DNA of 64,000 nt from Nansenia antarctica (lineage: Eukaryota > Chordata > Actinopteri > Argentiniformes > Microstomatidae). The stretch is taken from contig OZ022342.1 in assembly GCA_963989245.1 (NCBI GenBank), positions 16,156,081 through 16,220,080 on the forward strand, in the 5' to 3' direction. The notes under the pieces were generated by a model that saw nothing but the letters and a program-made list of their open reading frames with translations, was not told the origin of the DNA and made no database searches. Both the position numbers and the translations under genes were made by a program. Within the stretch, counting starts at the first letter, position 1. Every line of letters begins with the position of its first letter. Positions 1 through 14,563 of the stretch are shown here, piece after piece.

Positions 1-3000
1 CTAAAGTCACTCAGTGTTGGTAGGCAAACCTCTGACAACTGTTGAAGTGGATTGGCTATCTCCTATTTCCAGTTGGCAGATTTGCTACCCTGGTTCACGT
101 GGACAGATAACACAAGTGGGATGATGGGCCTTAGACCATTTAGACCACTTGTTTAATTTTTCAAAACTCCACAAACCTTTGAAGTGTCTCTATTAATACA
201 TGGGTGTAGGTGAAGGGGTTATGTATGTACAATGTATGATGATACAGTTCTGTTATGACCCTCATTTAAAGACTACCGGTTATGTAGAGTGTGTTGTTCT
301 TGTGTCTTTCAGAGGTGTGGTTTTGGCGAGGGCATGGAGCACCCTGTACACAGAGGGGAGACAATGTCCATTGGACTGCACGACAGGTACTGCGCAATGT
401 ATGTCAAACTTTTTTCTGCCTCTTTACATTCACCATCAACAATCTCACTTTCTTCTGAAGTGCTTGATTTTGACAGTTCCTGTTTTTGCCTGTTATGTCT
501 GAAATTGTAACGTCAAACACTTGCTTTCAGCTCACTCACTATAGGACTTCACTGTGCAATTTCAGCCAGTGAGAGCAATTCCCTCTCATCTCAAAGTATA
601 TTCTTAATCTAACAACATGAAATGATTTTTATTCTCTGGTAATCTATGTCCCACAGACAGATGTTGGATTTTATTTATTTTTTACTGAAAGAATATTTTC
701 TTTTGATATTTGGAATTTCTACCTGTTACGTCATTTGAAGTAACTTGTTTTCATCTTCATCAAACAAACCCAAAAAAAAACTTAACTCTTAACTTACATG
801 ATCACATCTGTGATAATGTCCCAAAAAGAGTTAAACACATAGTACATGGTGTTCAGGCTACTACTGTGTGTGGGCTGTTTACTGTGCTGCAGTGATTCAG
901 GTCAGGTTACAGCGTGTATCCATGACTCGGTCTGTCAAAGCGCCGTCATTGTCCCCCTGTCGCTGGGTAGTGGGTGCCACTTTGGGCCTGTCTCCAGGCC
1001 CCTCTTTGGAAGTGTTGTTTTTATACCAAGTGACTAATGCCTTACTGCAAGCGTGTGAGTGGGTTTGATCCGTAAGCCAGTTACCCTCAGCTATGTTAAT
1101 GAAGTAGGAAGTTCTGTGATTGTCTAGCGTCAGTGGATTACTCCCATCATCATGACATGGACTGTCCAAAAAAGAATGAAGTGTCATAAATGATGCAGCT
1201 TTCACGGCTGTCTCGTCTGTGCCCTCCCTGGCAACGGTGTGTCAGCGAGGTCTCTCTAAGCCCCTGTCCTTTGTGCCCCTCTGCGTGTTGCTGCAGCTGT
1301 TTTCAGGGATTTTGTCCAGAGCACTTCATGAAGATTTTAGTTGAGTGCCGTAACTGGAAATGCTTTCATGACACAATGTTACAGATTTAGCTCTACGGTT
1401 ATTTACGTCAGCGCTTGAATAAGGCTGAAGTTTTTTCCGACGCACAGTGTAGGTTGGCTCGCTTTCATGTTTATGATATATTTATAACCAAGCCAATAGC
1501 TGTTGCTACAAGTACAACTACTAATCCCACGTTAATAATTTCCATTCCTATGAATGCTACAACAAATTACAATGGGGCAAGGCTTGTAGTCGTCATCCCC
1601 CCCACCCCGCCCCTTCCGTAACGTCTGTTTTTCAGTGTTTATCTTGGTTCCAGGTCTTGAGTCTGCTCTGCTGTCACTCAGCTCCCAGCCTCCTAACAAG
1701 GACCAAGATAGTGGTTGCTAGGCAATGGCAGTTTTTGACCAGTGAACATGGCTCTGTACTGTACTTGATGCAGCTGAGTGAGAGGAAATGCTCAAGCTGA
1801 CTGAGGAGGAAACGGATGAAGACTTAATCAAACAGGCAGATTGCCAATTATTATTGACAATGCTTTGCATTTTAGTTATGCAGAATAACTATTTTCTTTA
1901 GGGCTACATGGTATGGTAATGAATAACTCATGAATGAAGTTATAGCTTCATGAAGTGAATAAGTTGTGGGATTTGAGAGATGCCGATTTCCCAGACATTA
2001 TCATTCTCTCTTTCATGTAGTGCAGACAGCAGGGCAAAGTGTAGTGTTTTAAATGTGGTGTAGGGTCAATATACCATATTTATGTTCAGACCCTGGTGGA
2101 TATCTTTTGCTCAGTGTATCATTTTGTAAGTGGATTCTCCGGATGCCACAATTTGTACCAGCACACTGGATCACTAAAAACCTTCAGCTGAGGAGGACAA
2201 GGCCTGTTAATAGCCAGCTCATGGTAAACTGTGCCTTTGGCAACGTTTGTTCCCCCGTGTCTGCTAAGCTGTTTTTCACCAGCTTCCATCTGTTGGGTCA
2301 GGGCACACCAATGGCCTAAGCTACGTCCGTACTCCGTACGGCCCTCAACTTCCCACAAACTAACTTTCAGGGATCTAGGCAAATGCTTGTATTCAACGAC
2401 CCTGTACTTAAAACTGTTCGGCTTCCTTCTATTGTTCAACAAGTTCAATACAATACAAAAATAGCTTTAAAACTACAACTGTTGAATACCACACCGTTAT
2501 AAGTGCAAACAGTTTGGTTTAGTACTACATGTAGTACTTTTTAGTGCAGTAGTGATCTTTCCACACCTCACTTTTTTTTCTTCCAATGTTATTTTAAATA
2601 GTGGCAGGAGTGTGTGGTGGTGGGTGTTGTCAAGGTTGTGTGTGTGTGCTAGAGTCTGTATTGACCAGGCCTGTGAGGTGTACACATAGACACTGATCAG
2701 GATAGAGCCTCGCTATGATTATGGAGATGAGTTGAAGCTCATCCCTCTTAAGATGTTATGGAAAGGGACATCTCAATGGCAGCTCATGGTGAAGGTGATA
2801 GTGTACATTGATCAGTGATAAGCCCAGAACCCGTTATCACACAGGACTGTTTTTCTACTCACTCACTCATAGCTTTTGTTGTTGTTGTTGTTTTGTTTTA
2901 CATTTGGTGTGGACTGACTAACACACGTTCTCAAGCAGAGAGCATTTTTTAAAAAGTCAGATGAATGCAGCTCGTTTGTTTAAGGGTGAAAGAAGGCTCC

Positions 3001-4637
3001 TTTAGCCTGGCTCTAGATTGTTCCCTGTGTGTGGAGAGCCTTCCACAGCCCCTCACTCTGCAGCACCTGCTGGAGCTCTGCTTTCATCACCCAGTCCCTC
3101 TGAAGCAGGGCTGAGGCCTCTTCACTGCTGCCTCTACCTCTGTCTTGGAGATTTTTCTGTGCTAGGTGAGTTTCTCTAAACGAGCACTCCAGTCCCACCA
3201 GGTTTATTTTAACCCCCCAGGAAATGCTTTGGAAATGACGAATGCAGATGAGATTCGGATAACCGTGAGCCCTGTAAAATACTGTTGAATGTGTAGAAAA
3301 AAAACAGTGCCGCTTGCTTGAACATCAGTCTCGGCATATTTCGGTTTTTGTTTGTGTGCATGAGTTGGCCATTTCTTCCAGTGTCCGTAGCCTACGCAAG
3401 GTGTTGCCTTTTTAAATGAAAAGAGGGGTTTCATCTAGTACCCTATCTGGCAGTTTTCCTTTTCTGTATCTTTTTTATTTGATTGGATCTGCTGGGCTTT
3501 CTCATTAAACAGCACTTTTGTGTAGCCATGTGTTTAGATAACATTGATCCCAGAGGGGAAATTCTATTGTTTCACTCCTTTGATGACAGCTGGATAGAAT
3601 GATACAGACTCAGACAGGATGACAGGAAGGTTTTGAGTTTGTTGATGGAGCCGGAGACGAACAAGATAAGGTGCCCCGTTCTGTGGTGACGGTGTGTCTG
3701 ATCAGCTGCTGGCTTTAGGGTGTGTTCACCTCAGTTCCTCCTGTGTCCAGTAGATGGTATACATTTGTGTGCTCTGCAGTCATGACTGAAGGCTGCCTGC
3801 CTCTCTGGACTTCTAGTGTTCCTCATGCATGAACACACACCTAATGGCCAGTGCAAATGTCAGACAACGGCAAGGTGCACCGAAAGTAATTGTATCCAAT
3901 CTTATGGACAATTAGCTTAGTTCGCGGATGGATTCAACACTTCCTGTAGCACGGAATGTTTCATCCTTTTTAGTACAGTGTGTTCTTTAACTATAGCGAC
4001 GCTGTGTCTAGATATTCGTTTAATGTAGTGTGATGTTTTTTCTGTTTTTAAATACTTTGTGTGTGTGTGTGTGTGTGTGTGTGTTCAGAGTTAAGAAGTG
4101 TGTCTCTCTCAGCGGCCTTAATCGTCGCTGAATGAAGCTCACAGATTGATGTTCATCATGGCTTTGATCCAAGCAGCCATTGTGAGGCTTCTCTCTAATA
4201 GCTGGAGGAGGCTGGTTATCAGGATGATCAGTGCTGTCTCTTGTCTTTGTTGCCAGGCTGTCTTGAGCTGCACAGTGCTCCTGTGTAGTTTCTTTTTTCG
4301 TAGGGTAGAAATCAAACAAATTAATTTGTGATAGATGCAATGTTCCTCAATAGGCCCTGGCCTACATGCCCAAATGATATCAATCTGGATTTTAAAAAAA
4401 ATGAAACATAACAATTGGCTAAGTAAAATTGTAATGGCCTAATTAGTCTTCTCATATAGCCTAATGAGTTATAGCACATTGCTACTGTGTCATGACTGAT
4501 CCAGTTCTTTAGATGTTTGCTCTCTCCTCTCCACTTGGAGTTAACAATCCATCTGAATTAAAAGCCAGCATAACATGCATCATATTAGGCTAATGTGCAG
4601 AGCATGTCAGTACTGTACCCTGCTCTGGACGAGGGTA

Positions 4638-4703
<66 letters not shown>

Positions 4704-6293
4704 TGGTCTTACCAAGAATTGCTTTGTGAATTAAGAGTGAGACTGCGCTAAGACTTACCGTATGAATATTTCACTGCCAGGCCAGCCTTTGTTCAATCAG
4801 ACATGAATATCAATTATTTTTTCCTTTTTTGTGTGTGTGTGTATATATATATATGTGCTCACCTCTGGCTCTGTGCCAGCCCTACTCATCTGACAAAGGG
4901 AATTGTAATCCCCTGGTTTCCTTTTGTCCGTGTCCCTGCTACCTCCCAACCTACCTCCTGCCAATACAAGCATTTCCTCCCCTGTCATCCTGTGGGATCA
5001 CAGAGAGACACACAACCACTAGGAGACCTCCAGCCAGACCACTCTGGGGGCGGGTGTGACTGAAAGATGACTGTCTGAAACTTTGCTTGAGTGAAAGAAC
5101 CTGCAACTCTGTTTTTATTGTCATGTCATTACTCCCAGTTATGGGATGGGGGGGGGGGGGGGTCCAGGAGGATGATGATGATGATGATGTTGAGGAGGAG
5201 TGCGCCTAGACAGACACAGAGTGAGTGGGCTGATTAGGTTGAAGTGAGGGTGTATTCTGGGACCCCAGCTTCACTGAGGGAACTTGGATGCCCTACAAGA
5301 CACTGTTTTTCTTTTATGAAGATGTGAGTAGATGAGGTCTGAGAAGAGCGGAGAGGGAACTTGTCAGAAGGAAGTAGCACACAGTAAAAGACGTTGCGTA
5401 AGACTTCTTGACATGGAGGTTTGAGTGCTCTCGGGATGAGTGAGACTGTAATTGTGGAAATGAGCTGCACTCAGTGCTTGGTTTTTATTTTCCTCTTAGT
5501 GCTTGGATGAATGTTGATCTAAAGAGGTTGAGGGAGGTAGCTTTAGTGCTCTTGATCAGCTGGCTGCCCCAGGCGTGGCCACGGCCGACTGCACACTTCC
5601 TAGTGTTCCAGCTCAGGAAGAAGAGCTCCATGGATAATGGGAGTGCAAGGGCTGAACTCCCGGTCCAAATGTGAATGGGATAGCCTACACGTTTACATCA
5701 CATAGATAAGCCCTTTCATTTTATGGCCGCATATTATTTTTCTTAATGTGTAAAGAGAACTCGCCGTAGTTGAGGGGGGGGGAGGAGAGAGTCATGCACC
5801 CTCCTTCCTTACTGAGAATTACTTCATGCATGTGTGTTTAACAAACAATAGGGGTGTGTGTGTGAACACGTCACACTGTTGAGGTTTTGAATATGTATTA
5901 TTGAGTATGTGGGTTGAGTCTGTAAAACAAGAGTGCTTAGCTGGAGCTTGATTTTGATTTCTCAATCAAATTGATGGTTAGAAATACCTAATATGATCTC
6001 TCTCAGTTGTTCTCTCTCTCTCTTTATTTCCCAGTGTATAGAAGTGTTGTTTTTGGCACTGCACACTGAGGGTGAGGAGATGCTCCTGTATTTAAGCCTC
6101 TGTTCAGTGCAGTTTTTTTCCCCCTCTCCCTTCCCTTTCTCTTACTCCTCCCTCTGCTCTACCTCTCCCTATAACAAGCCCAGCACTGCAGTCGACGCTC
6201 CTTTAACAAGGTGGCACTGTTGTTGAGCTGCTGGGTTAGAGTCGGCACAGCCTCAAAGAGCGATAGAACGGGAGGGCTCCCCCCCCCCTAACA
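1..6293. other. Upstream flank of klhl13, no supported coding gene
   Basis: I see no convincing exon, RNA gene or complete transposon in this stretch. The open frames present are short and carry no recognisable domain. It holds GT/TG microsatellites near 4058-4084 and 4639-4696, a G homopolymer near 5150-5162, and a short ATG/GAT triplet run near 5173-5189. Kelch-like genes of this type often have remote untranslated first exons or alternative promoters, so some of this may be transcribed. I cannot point to a specific exon. A TATA-like run (TATTTAAG) lies near 6089-6096, followed by a pyrimidine-rich stretch to about 6170. Confidence 0.6.
4639..4696. repeat. (TG)n microsatellite
   Basis: Almost pure TG dinucleotide repeat of about 58 bp upstream of klhl13. 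A shorter related GT run lies at 4058-4084. Confidence 0.95.
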
Positions 6294-6549
6294 GGACATG
6301 TCTGTGAGCCTGCCGCTGGGCCAGTAGGCACAGGGGACACGAGCCGCTGGCTTCTCCGCGCTACCGCTAGCGTCGTAAAGCCCCGTCTGTAGCGTGAGCC
6401 TACCTCCTCGCAACCTCACCGCTGTCGCTCCGCGCTCCCTCCCTCTGATCCGTGTGGGCAGAGTGGGATGGAAGCCCTCTCTGGAAGCCTGTTCATGGAA
6501 ACACTCTTTGCCGCTTGTATCGCCGTAGCGCCGTGCTGGTGACAACAAC
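6294..6549 (+). promoter_or_regulatory. klhl13: Putative klhl13 5' UTR with two upstream ORFs
   Basis: The stretch just before the klhl13 start codon is more GC-rich than its surroundings. A pyrimidine run ending in CCTAACAG (to 6293) looks like a possible splice acceptor, so this could be a 5' UTR exon. A promoter close by is the alternative. It contains two short upstream ORFs. The first (6298-6327) has 9 codons plus stop. The second (6468-6542) has 24 codons and stops 7 bases before the main ATG at 6550. Such uORFs often lower translation of the main frame. The transcription start is not visible from sequence. Confidence 0.4.
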
Positions 6550-6647
6550 ATGCCGTTGAAATGGAAAAGCGGATCTCCTGTCAGCTGGAAATTCCCAGTT
6601 CCAGTGCTTAAAACGTCCAGGTCCTCGCCGCTCTCTCCTGCCTATAT
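6550..6647 (+). CDS. klhl13: klhl13 coding exon 1
   Basis: Encodes 32 codons, MPLKWKSGSPVSWKFPVPVL onward to SPLSPAY, plus two bases of an Ile codon. This matches the characteristic KLHL13 N-terminal tail ahead of the BTB domain. The ATG has A at -3 (CAACATGCC). The donor is AT|GTGAGT at 6648, phase 2. The following intron is 7.9 kb. Confidence 0.93.
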
Positions 6648-9600
6648 GTGAGTAAGGGGGGGGAAAAAGAATAGCGTTCACAGCATGCTGTGGTGGAGGT
6701 GGTGTATGTTGTTTTTTTGGGTTTGTTTTGATTTTTAATTTCAGTTTGTGTGTTATTTTCGAGTACATGATGGAGTCCCCCCTCCTCCTTCGTTGCAGCC
6801 TAATTGGGCACTGTATGATGGGAGCGCTGATGTGTGCGGAGAGGGGTCGATTTAATACCCTCCTTTGTGCTGTGTGATGACTAGCTGGTTAGCAGGGAGC
6901 ATTGTCCTTTCAAGCAGTGGGGCTCATTATGCCCCTGCTCATTTCAGTGTGATTTTGGCCAGGACCACGTCCGCTGTCCCCCCTCCACCCTCCGCCGTGT
7001 CACTGTGTTTATCCGGCTGCAAGGACTCCCGGCAGCGGCAGCGAGCTTGGGAGGAGCCTGCCTTTGTCAGGGGGTCTGGTGCGCCCTGGTTTAGAAGCTA
7101 TTGTCGTCGTCTGCTGCTGCTGCTGCTCTGGATGGGGGGAAGGGCAGGATGGAGGGTGCACACAGCCTCTACTCCATCACTCCCCCAGTCTATGGGGGAG
7201 AAGCCCCCTTGTCACGTCCTCCTCCTGTACCTCCTGATAACTGTGGGTAAATGGCGGTGTACTTGCCTCTGTAGTGCACAGTGACCTGGCTTAATCTGGC
7301 TCTGAGGAAATGACATCCAGAGGAGTGAAAGACCTTAGAAAGACCTGCTGGGCTAGAGTCAAATGGAAATGACCACATAGACTAACATGGTGCAGGTTTG
7401 TGGGTGTGGGATTTCTGGATTTGTTGGAAAGGCAATCGTTTCTAAAAGGATCTCAGGCTTTGCTTGCGGTTCTTCATGGCAAGTTGAATGAGGCCAGGGC
7501 AGTGTTAAGATAAGGCTACGTCCTTGGACAAGCCTAGATCAATAGTCCTGGCTGCTAGATAAAGCATATTGTCATATGATCTTACAATTCAGTATCCAGA
7601 GAGGCTGCAGAATGGAAGCACATGGGTACTTGTACCGTCAAGTGTGGAATTCAGCTTGTTAGACATTTGCCCTAAATAAAATTAAAAAACAACGTTTAAT
7701 TCAATTGAATTACCGTAATTAATTCAATCTTAAATACATTCTAACTGAGATGGTCTTGACCCCTATCTCCTGCTGGGTGTTGCCTATAAGCGAAGGTTAA
7801 GCTGGAGCAAACATTTTTCACATGGGAGATTTAAGCTCCATAATCATGTTTGAACCAACACATTTTTTTACCATGGGTTATAGCTTTAGCGATTTAGCAT
7901 AGCTGTTGTCCTTTCTTACACATCCACAGCTACAGTTGCCCTATGTGTTTTATTTCCTGTTCTTTAATGGCTGCAAATGAGCTTCTCCCCGTGAAAAGGA
8001 CATACAAAAGGAGACATTTGCAATGAGTGAAGCCCTGCCCGGCCTGGCCAGCTCAGTTGCTATTTTGACTCTTATATTGTGTGATGTTTTTAGACAGCTT
8101 GATGTTAGACCTCTGATTATAAGTTACTCTGTGGTTCGTCTCTATATAATCTAAGGAGGGGATGGAAAGGAACTGTTCATGTTGATGCTGGCCTCTCAGA
8201 AGCTGCCTTCTGCCCTTTCACTGGATTTGGTCATTTAACAAGGGTAGGGTAGAATCAGGAATGGGTCTGTAGCTCAACATCCTAACAGGGATGCAGGGAC
8301 AGAGGGCTAGTCTATTTTAAGGTGTGTGTGTGTGTGTGTGGGTGGGTGTGTGTGTGCATGTGCAGTGATCCCACTCAGATCTAAATATAGCCTCTGCCTG
8401 TGGTGTGGATTTCATGCTTGGAGGAATGGCAAAGGTGCACTGCCCAGAAGACCCAAGGAATAACTTGGAAGTTCACTGGGAAGTCACTGCGTTTCTCCTT
8501 GACGCTGTGTGAATTGTGAAGTTCTTTACAGTTAATTTCATCCTAACCTCAAGGACATGGCTAGACCATCAGTGATACTCAGTGGTTTGCGTGTACGCTA
8601 TTTTAACGTACTCTTAAACATTCTCTCATCCTGCCTGTGACCGCAGGAATACAAGACCATAGGGTAGAGTAGAGACTGGCAATATGGTAAATAAATTATT
8701 TCACAATACACTTTTTTTTATTGTGGATGTGATGTCACTAATTTACTCGCTATGTCATCGAAGAAGTTGCAAACTTAATTTGTACTAATGATAATGAAAC
8801 GGTAGTCTGGAAAATATTTGAGGGTGCATCGGTTTCCTTTGTTGATGACTGCAGTGAAAAACAAAAGAAGAGAAAGTGTTGTATTTTCTTACAATGTGGC
8901 TGAACTCTAGTCCAGTCTGACTTGAGTGCTAATCATGCTGACCTGGCTACCAGCAAAGTGTCCAGCCCTGTGGCCCACACAGGTATGGAGAGTTTTTGGG
9001 GAAGGATTGATTACTTTAGCCTGGCCTTTGGGGGAGGGGGGGGGGTTGTTTGCTATGGGCTGCTTGTCCATCTCCTTTGAGGTATTGTTTCTCCATCCTG
9101 ACAGCAAAACCAAACAGGACCACATTCTCCTGATTTGACCTGTTTGTTGAGGATGTTTGATCATGTTTGATCATTCAGTGTTTTCTGCTCCTCTCCAAAA
9201 TTCATTAAGCTGAGCTAGGCTACATGTTCTGTGCCTCCTGTCAGTTTCATTGTGGTTATGCAATGGGAACAGTAGGCCTATCCTACATCCAAAACAATCT
9301 ACAGTAAATGTGATTACACACTAAGTCCTACTCTGGACTCATTTCTGTGGAAAGATTGTCTCGGGGGGGACCATGGACTTTGAATGTCTCAAATCCATCC
9401 AAGCACATGTACTTTTGACATTCAAAGTCCATGCTGCCCCTTGAGACAGTCTTCCCTTAGGAATTACACTCCAGGTTAGAGTCAATGGTGACAAAGAAAC
9501 TGAAGTAAAAAAAGAAAAAGACACTTGAAATGTATTCATTGAAATACTGAATAATCTAGGTACAGTAGTTGGAAATGCCGGAGTGTAGGTCTAGCTTCTG

Positions 9601-12600
9601 GGGAGGTCACGTGTTGGTTATATCAGTGTATAAAACAGTTGGTCTTTACGTGGTAGGAGCAATGGTACTCATACATAAGCAGGGCTGACACAGCCAGAGG
9701 AGATGCTCTGTTTGTGTGGCTCTTGCTCAAAAGCTGTCCTCATCCCAAGGTTTGTTTCTGCAATGTACAGTACAGCTCTGCTAGGATGCCAGCGCTCTGT
9801 CTCTATTTGCATACTGTATCTTCCTTCCCCAATTACAAAAGCATTTTTTTCTCTCCCCAATAAAACTGCTGGATAAATGCTAGAGGTCTTATGAAGTGTG
9901 TCTCTGTAAGCGCATTTGGTGCATCATGTGGTGACTCATATTGCGCGACTGGAGAACCTTAGGATGTGTGTTTTCTCTTCCAATAAATAAGTAAATTTTC
10001 CTTGCATAGGCCTAATGATCTCTCTCAATAGACTAATCTTCACTCTTGCCGAATATTGTCCCAGCAGAATGGATGAAATTGATTCCCAGAGTGTTGGATG
10101 GAATCACTATGTTGGTTTCATGAGTTATTAGGTCGCTACTTCCAAACGTGTGGTAGTCGTTAGGGAGGTGCATAACTCATTTTTTCATGGTCGATTAATC
10201 AGTGGGTGGTATGAACGATTAATCGATTTTTCGATGTGGGCTGACATTCACAAAGACAGCAGCAAGAAATCACTTATATTAAACAAAAAAAACAACCTTT
10301 AATAGTGAAAATATAGATATAAATAGCATCTTTGACATGGAGGCATGGTAAAATAATTCCAGATACCCCACACTGGACACCATTGTTTTTCTGTGCATGA
10401 TTAATACAAAAACAACAACTAATAGTGCTACAGAACCGACATTAGTTCTGTCCGTTTATTTAACGGTCCAACCCCTCTCGACACAGCTTACCCTAACCCT
10501 CGGGAACGATTAATCGATTATTCTGTCCCATCTCTAGTAGTTGTAGGCTACTTTAGCCTGGCCTTTGGGAGGGGGGGGGGGGTTGCTATTGGCTGCTATT
10601 GGCTGCTTGTCCATCTCCTGTGAGGTATTGTTTCTCCAGCCTGACAGCAAAACCAAACAGGACCACATTCTCCTGATTTGACCTGTTTGTTGAGGATGTT
10701 TGATCATTCAGTGTTTTCCGCTCCACTTCTAAACTCATTAGGCTAAGCTAGGCTACATGTTCTGCGCCTCCTGCCAGTCAATTGCATCTTACCATGAATA
10801 AGAATGCTGCCTGCTATTTTTATGACCTCAAAGAAAGACTAGCCTACTTTGTCTCACAGAAATGCCTGACTTCAAAGTTTGTATAGTTATGCACTAGTAA
10901 CCTTTTTAATATTCATTTCCGTTTTCTCTTTGTCTCTCTCTCTCTCTCTCTCTCCCTAAGTTTTTGAGTTGCTACTGTTTTGACTCTATTTCCAGTCACC
11001 GATTCTGTTTTTAATGAAGAACAACCCAGTTGTTGTAGGTGGATAAAAAAATACGATCTGGCCGCTCCCTCAAAGCTTGGGGCCTAATTAAGAGGCAGGC
11101 GTCAGGTCCAACCTAGTTGAAAGGGATGTTGGGTAATCAAAGATGGGGATATGCTAAGGTCAGTCCCTCAGTGAATCTCATTCGCATGGAGCAGAAGTCT
11201 GGCACAGCATGAAGTCACATCACAGCTGCTCCTACCTGGAACTACGCTGTACTTCATCATTGAAATTAGTTTTTAAATCTGTTATGGTAATTCTGTATTT
11301 TGTGGATAGTACATGTTTCTCTTACCTGTCTTCTAAACAATGTTCTGGTTTTACAACGTTCTGCACTGCCCGTAGGAGTGTAAATGCAGTGACGGAGGTG
11401 AATTATTATGACCTCAATGTGCTGGAGTGGCCTGCTTGCCTCTTCTTTTCAACTGTTGGTCATTCAAAGGCTAACAGGATTTTGCATCTCCATTTCCTCA
11501 TTAGGCCTATATTGATAACTCAGTGTTCTGTTGATGTTTGTGGTATCAATGGGGTTATGTCTGTTTTTGTGTTGTTTGTTGTAATTTGATAAAGGGATTG
11601 ATTGGATATTCTTATATTTAGTTGGGCTACCATAAAACCTCTTTTAGTAGCCTGGGTGTTCATTTGATTTAACCATAATACTACAGTATTGGAGACAGTA
11701 TTGGAGACTGGTGGTTAGTCTGTTACCCCCACTGCTGTTGCCAAACTGCTGTTCAAACCCGTGATATGACAGAGCTGAATATATCACACAGAGAACAAAC
11801 ATCCACCAACATTATATCAATATTGTTAGCCTACAATAAATCAGTCAAAACCGGATTCATCTTTGCTACATCGGCTATGTATTATCGTTGCTGCTGCTGT
11901 AAGCGATCTGTCAGACTTAATACCGACTAATACAGAATTAATACTGGTAATGTCACAACGGGCACTCAGAATCAAATGTCACTTTAATCATCTGTTGTAT
12001 GTAAGCAGAGAATAGTCCTACTTACCTTTTGAACAATTAGTTTTAATCCGTCGTTTATTAGGGACGGGCGCTTATTTGCTTCAATGTCATTAGTGTCCCG
12101 GCTATTATTGGAAACGATATGAACAGCGTTTATTGGACATATTACGGTATTGTCATTCAGGACCTTGTGAGGAAATGTCCTACTGTTGTATGTTATCTAC
12201 TTATAGGCCTACTGTATACTTCTGACAATCTGAGGAATGAGCAGATGTACAACATCCTGTCAGCCTACAGGTCGCCTTGTTTTAATGTACAACATCCTGT
12301 CAGCCTACAGGTCGCCTTGTTTTAATCCCACTGTTCTGAGCAGATGTGTGAGTAAGAGGAAATGGAGACACTGCTAACTCCTCCTCTTGATTAAAGGTCT
12401 GCTGCTCTTAGGATGCAAGTTTTCATTATAGTCATCATCCAATTTACAAAAGCAATTAAGACGCATTGCACGCCTACCCCCATCCAATTTGGCCAATTTA
12501 ATTAATTATTCCCTGATGTAATTCGGAGAAATGGTTTACTGTCTCCAAGCAGATGATTCATGCCATGTTTCACTATCTTGGTAATGATAAAGGAAACTGC

Positions 12601-14488
12601 AATCCCCCAACCCCCCTCGACACACACACACTCACTCACACTACACTGTAGTTGAAAGGCTAACTCAATTTGTGTGTATACAGTGTCTGCACTGTTCCTG
12701 TTCATGGCTGAAACTTAAGATGCCGCCTGTGTCTGTTGTCTTGGGGAGGAGGGTTTTTCTTTCTTCCTTACTGCATCAGTCCTGGAAGTTCTGAATGTGT
12801 TTAACACCGTTTAGAGCAGTTTTACTCGCACTGGCTAGTATCAGAGACAGATTTACACACACATGAACCCGATAGAGGTATCTTAAAACCACCATTCAAT
12901 TAGCAGGTTTCTAAATACTATTGAGACCGTATGTTTCATATGTCATATCAGCATTCTTTGCACACGCATACAGGTAACTTATGTATTCAATTCACGTTTT
13001 ATAGGCAAATGCAGTTCCACTATTCATCCTCATTCAACACAAATTAAAATATATATTGCATGGTCTTACCTTCACTTGTGCTGCAATGTCAGAAACCGAA
13101 GCCCAAGAATTTTACTCTCTTACACTGTAATGTGACAACAATAAAACTATTTTTCCGCTACAGTGCTACGGCTAGCTATGCATCAACAGCCAGGACGAGA
13201 TGCAGTACAATCCAAGTGTTATTTTCTGTCCCTTTGTTTTAAGTAGGTGCATAAGCTCAGGCATTGGTCTTCCATTAATTATCACTCCCTGTTTTGATTG
13301 AAAGTCACATTTTGAGACTTTTTAAAGATGAGATATAACGCTTTCCATTTTTGCAACGCTGTGCAACGTTTTTTGCTGGAGCTAGCTAACGTGGAGGGAG
13401 AGCGAGCATCAATTACGTGGGCTCAATGTGGACTCAATAAACGCCCCTCAGTGAGGCAGACGTGATGGCTGCCGCCCATGGTGCTTTTTCATTGCAGTTT
13501 TGTTTGTAACGGGGACATTGTTATTGCCCGCGGAGGCTCTGCTTTCCCTGCCTCCCCTGACTGCACGTCCCTGCTGTAGTCTTATATTACCATGGCTTTT
13601 ATATGCCATGTTATATGAATGAGAATGAGATCCACGATTATCCTTCCCGGTCTCGTTCAGTCTGGGTATTTCAATCTTGGATCTCTTTGAAGTAGAAACC
13701 ATTTAATTATTATTTAATGCAAAATGATTGGATGAGAGGCAAGGAGGGGAACACCATGTCTTTGACTGCCCTATTTCAAACAAGAGTGCTCGCCTGGACT
13801 TTTTTTTTCCCTCTAGTGAGCCTCAAAAACCTCTGATCGCACGTTAAAGAAACGTTATATCTGTATTACTCCAGAAGTATTCTCCATTGTAATTATGAGT
13901 GTGTATTCATCATATGAGGAGGATACAGTTGTAAATATGTAGGCTGAAATGCTTAATACGAGCTGCCTCTCAGCAGTGCAGTGAAATACAAGGATGGGAT
14001 ACCACTTGGGAAATACAAGGATGGGAATAAGATCAAATAGAGTAATAACAATCAATGGTAATAAGAGTCCAAACAATAAGTATAGCCTTAGAATGTAGAG
14101 ATAAATAGTCTGAATTAGAGCAGAGAGGATAATGCTGTGCTCTCTGAGGGAGTCAGGGTGCTAGGTGTTATCATTGGTCAGCCCAGAAGAGGGAGGGTGG
14201 AATGGATGCAAAAAATGCTTACTTTCTGTATATTGAATTTGGTAGGATTCAAACTGTAACATGTTCATTACCAAGGACTAGGCCTATAGGTGCGAAGAGT
14301 TCTTATACTCCTACCACCACCACTCCACCTAATGTGCTGTGATTTTAAGCTACCTTTTCCCAGAATTTCCTTTTGTGGCATCATCAAATCTCAGGACTCC
14401 CGTTATCATACAGTACGCCTGCAAACACTCAATCATCAGATTTAAATGTCAATTAGATGCTTGCACTACGTCACTGAGTTAATGCTCT

Positions 14489-14563
<75 letters not shown>

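Noticed and set aside
6865..7284. 139-codon frame downstream of klhl13 exon 1
   Set aside because: Low-complexity Ser/Leu/Pro content without family resemblance. It lies in intron 1, and klhl13 splices cleanly across it.
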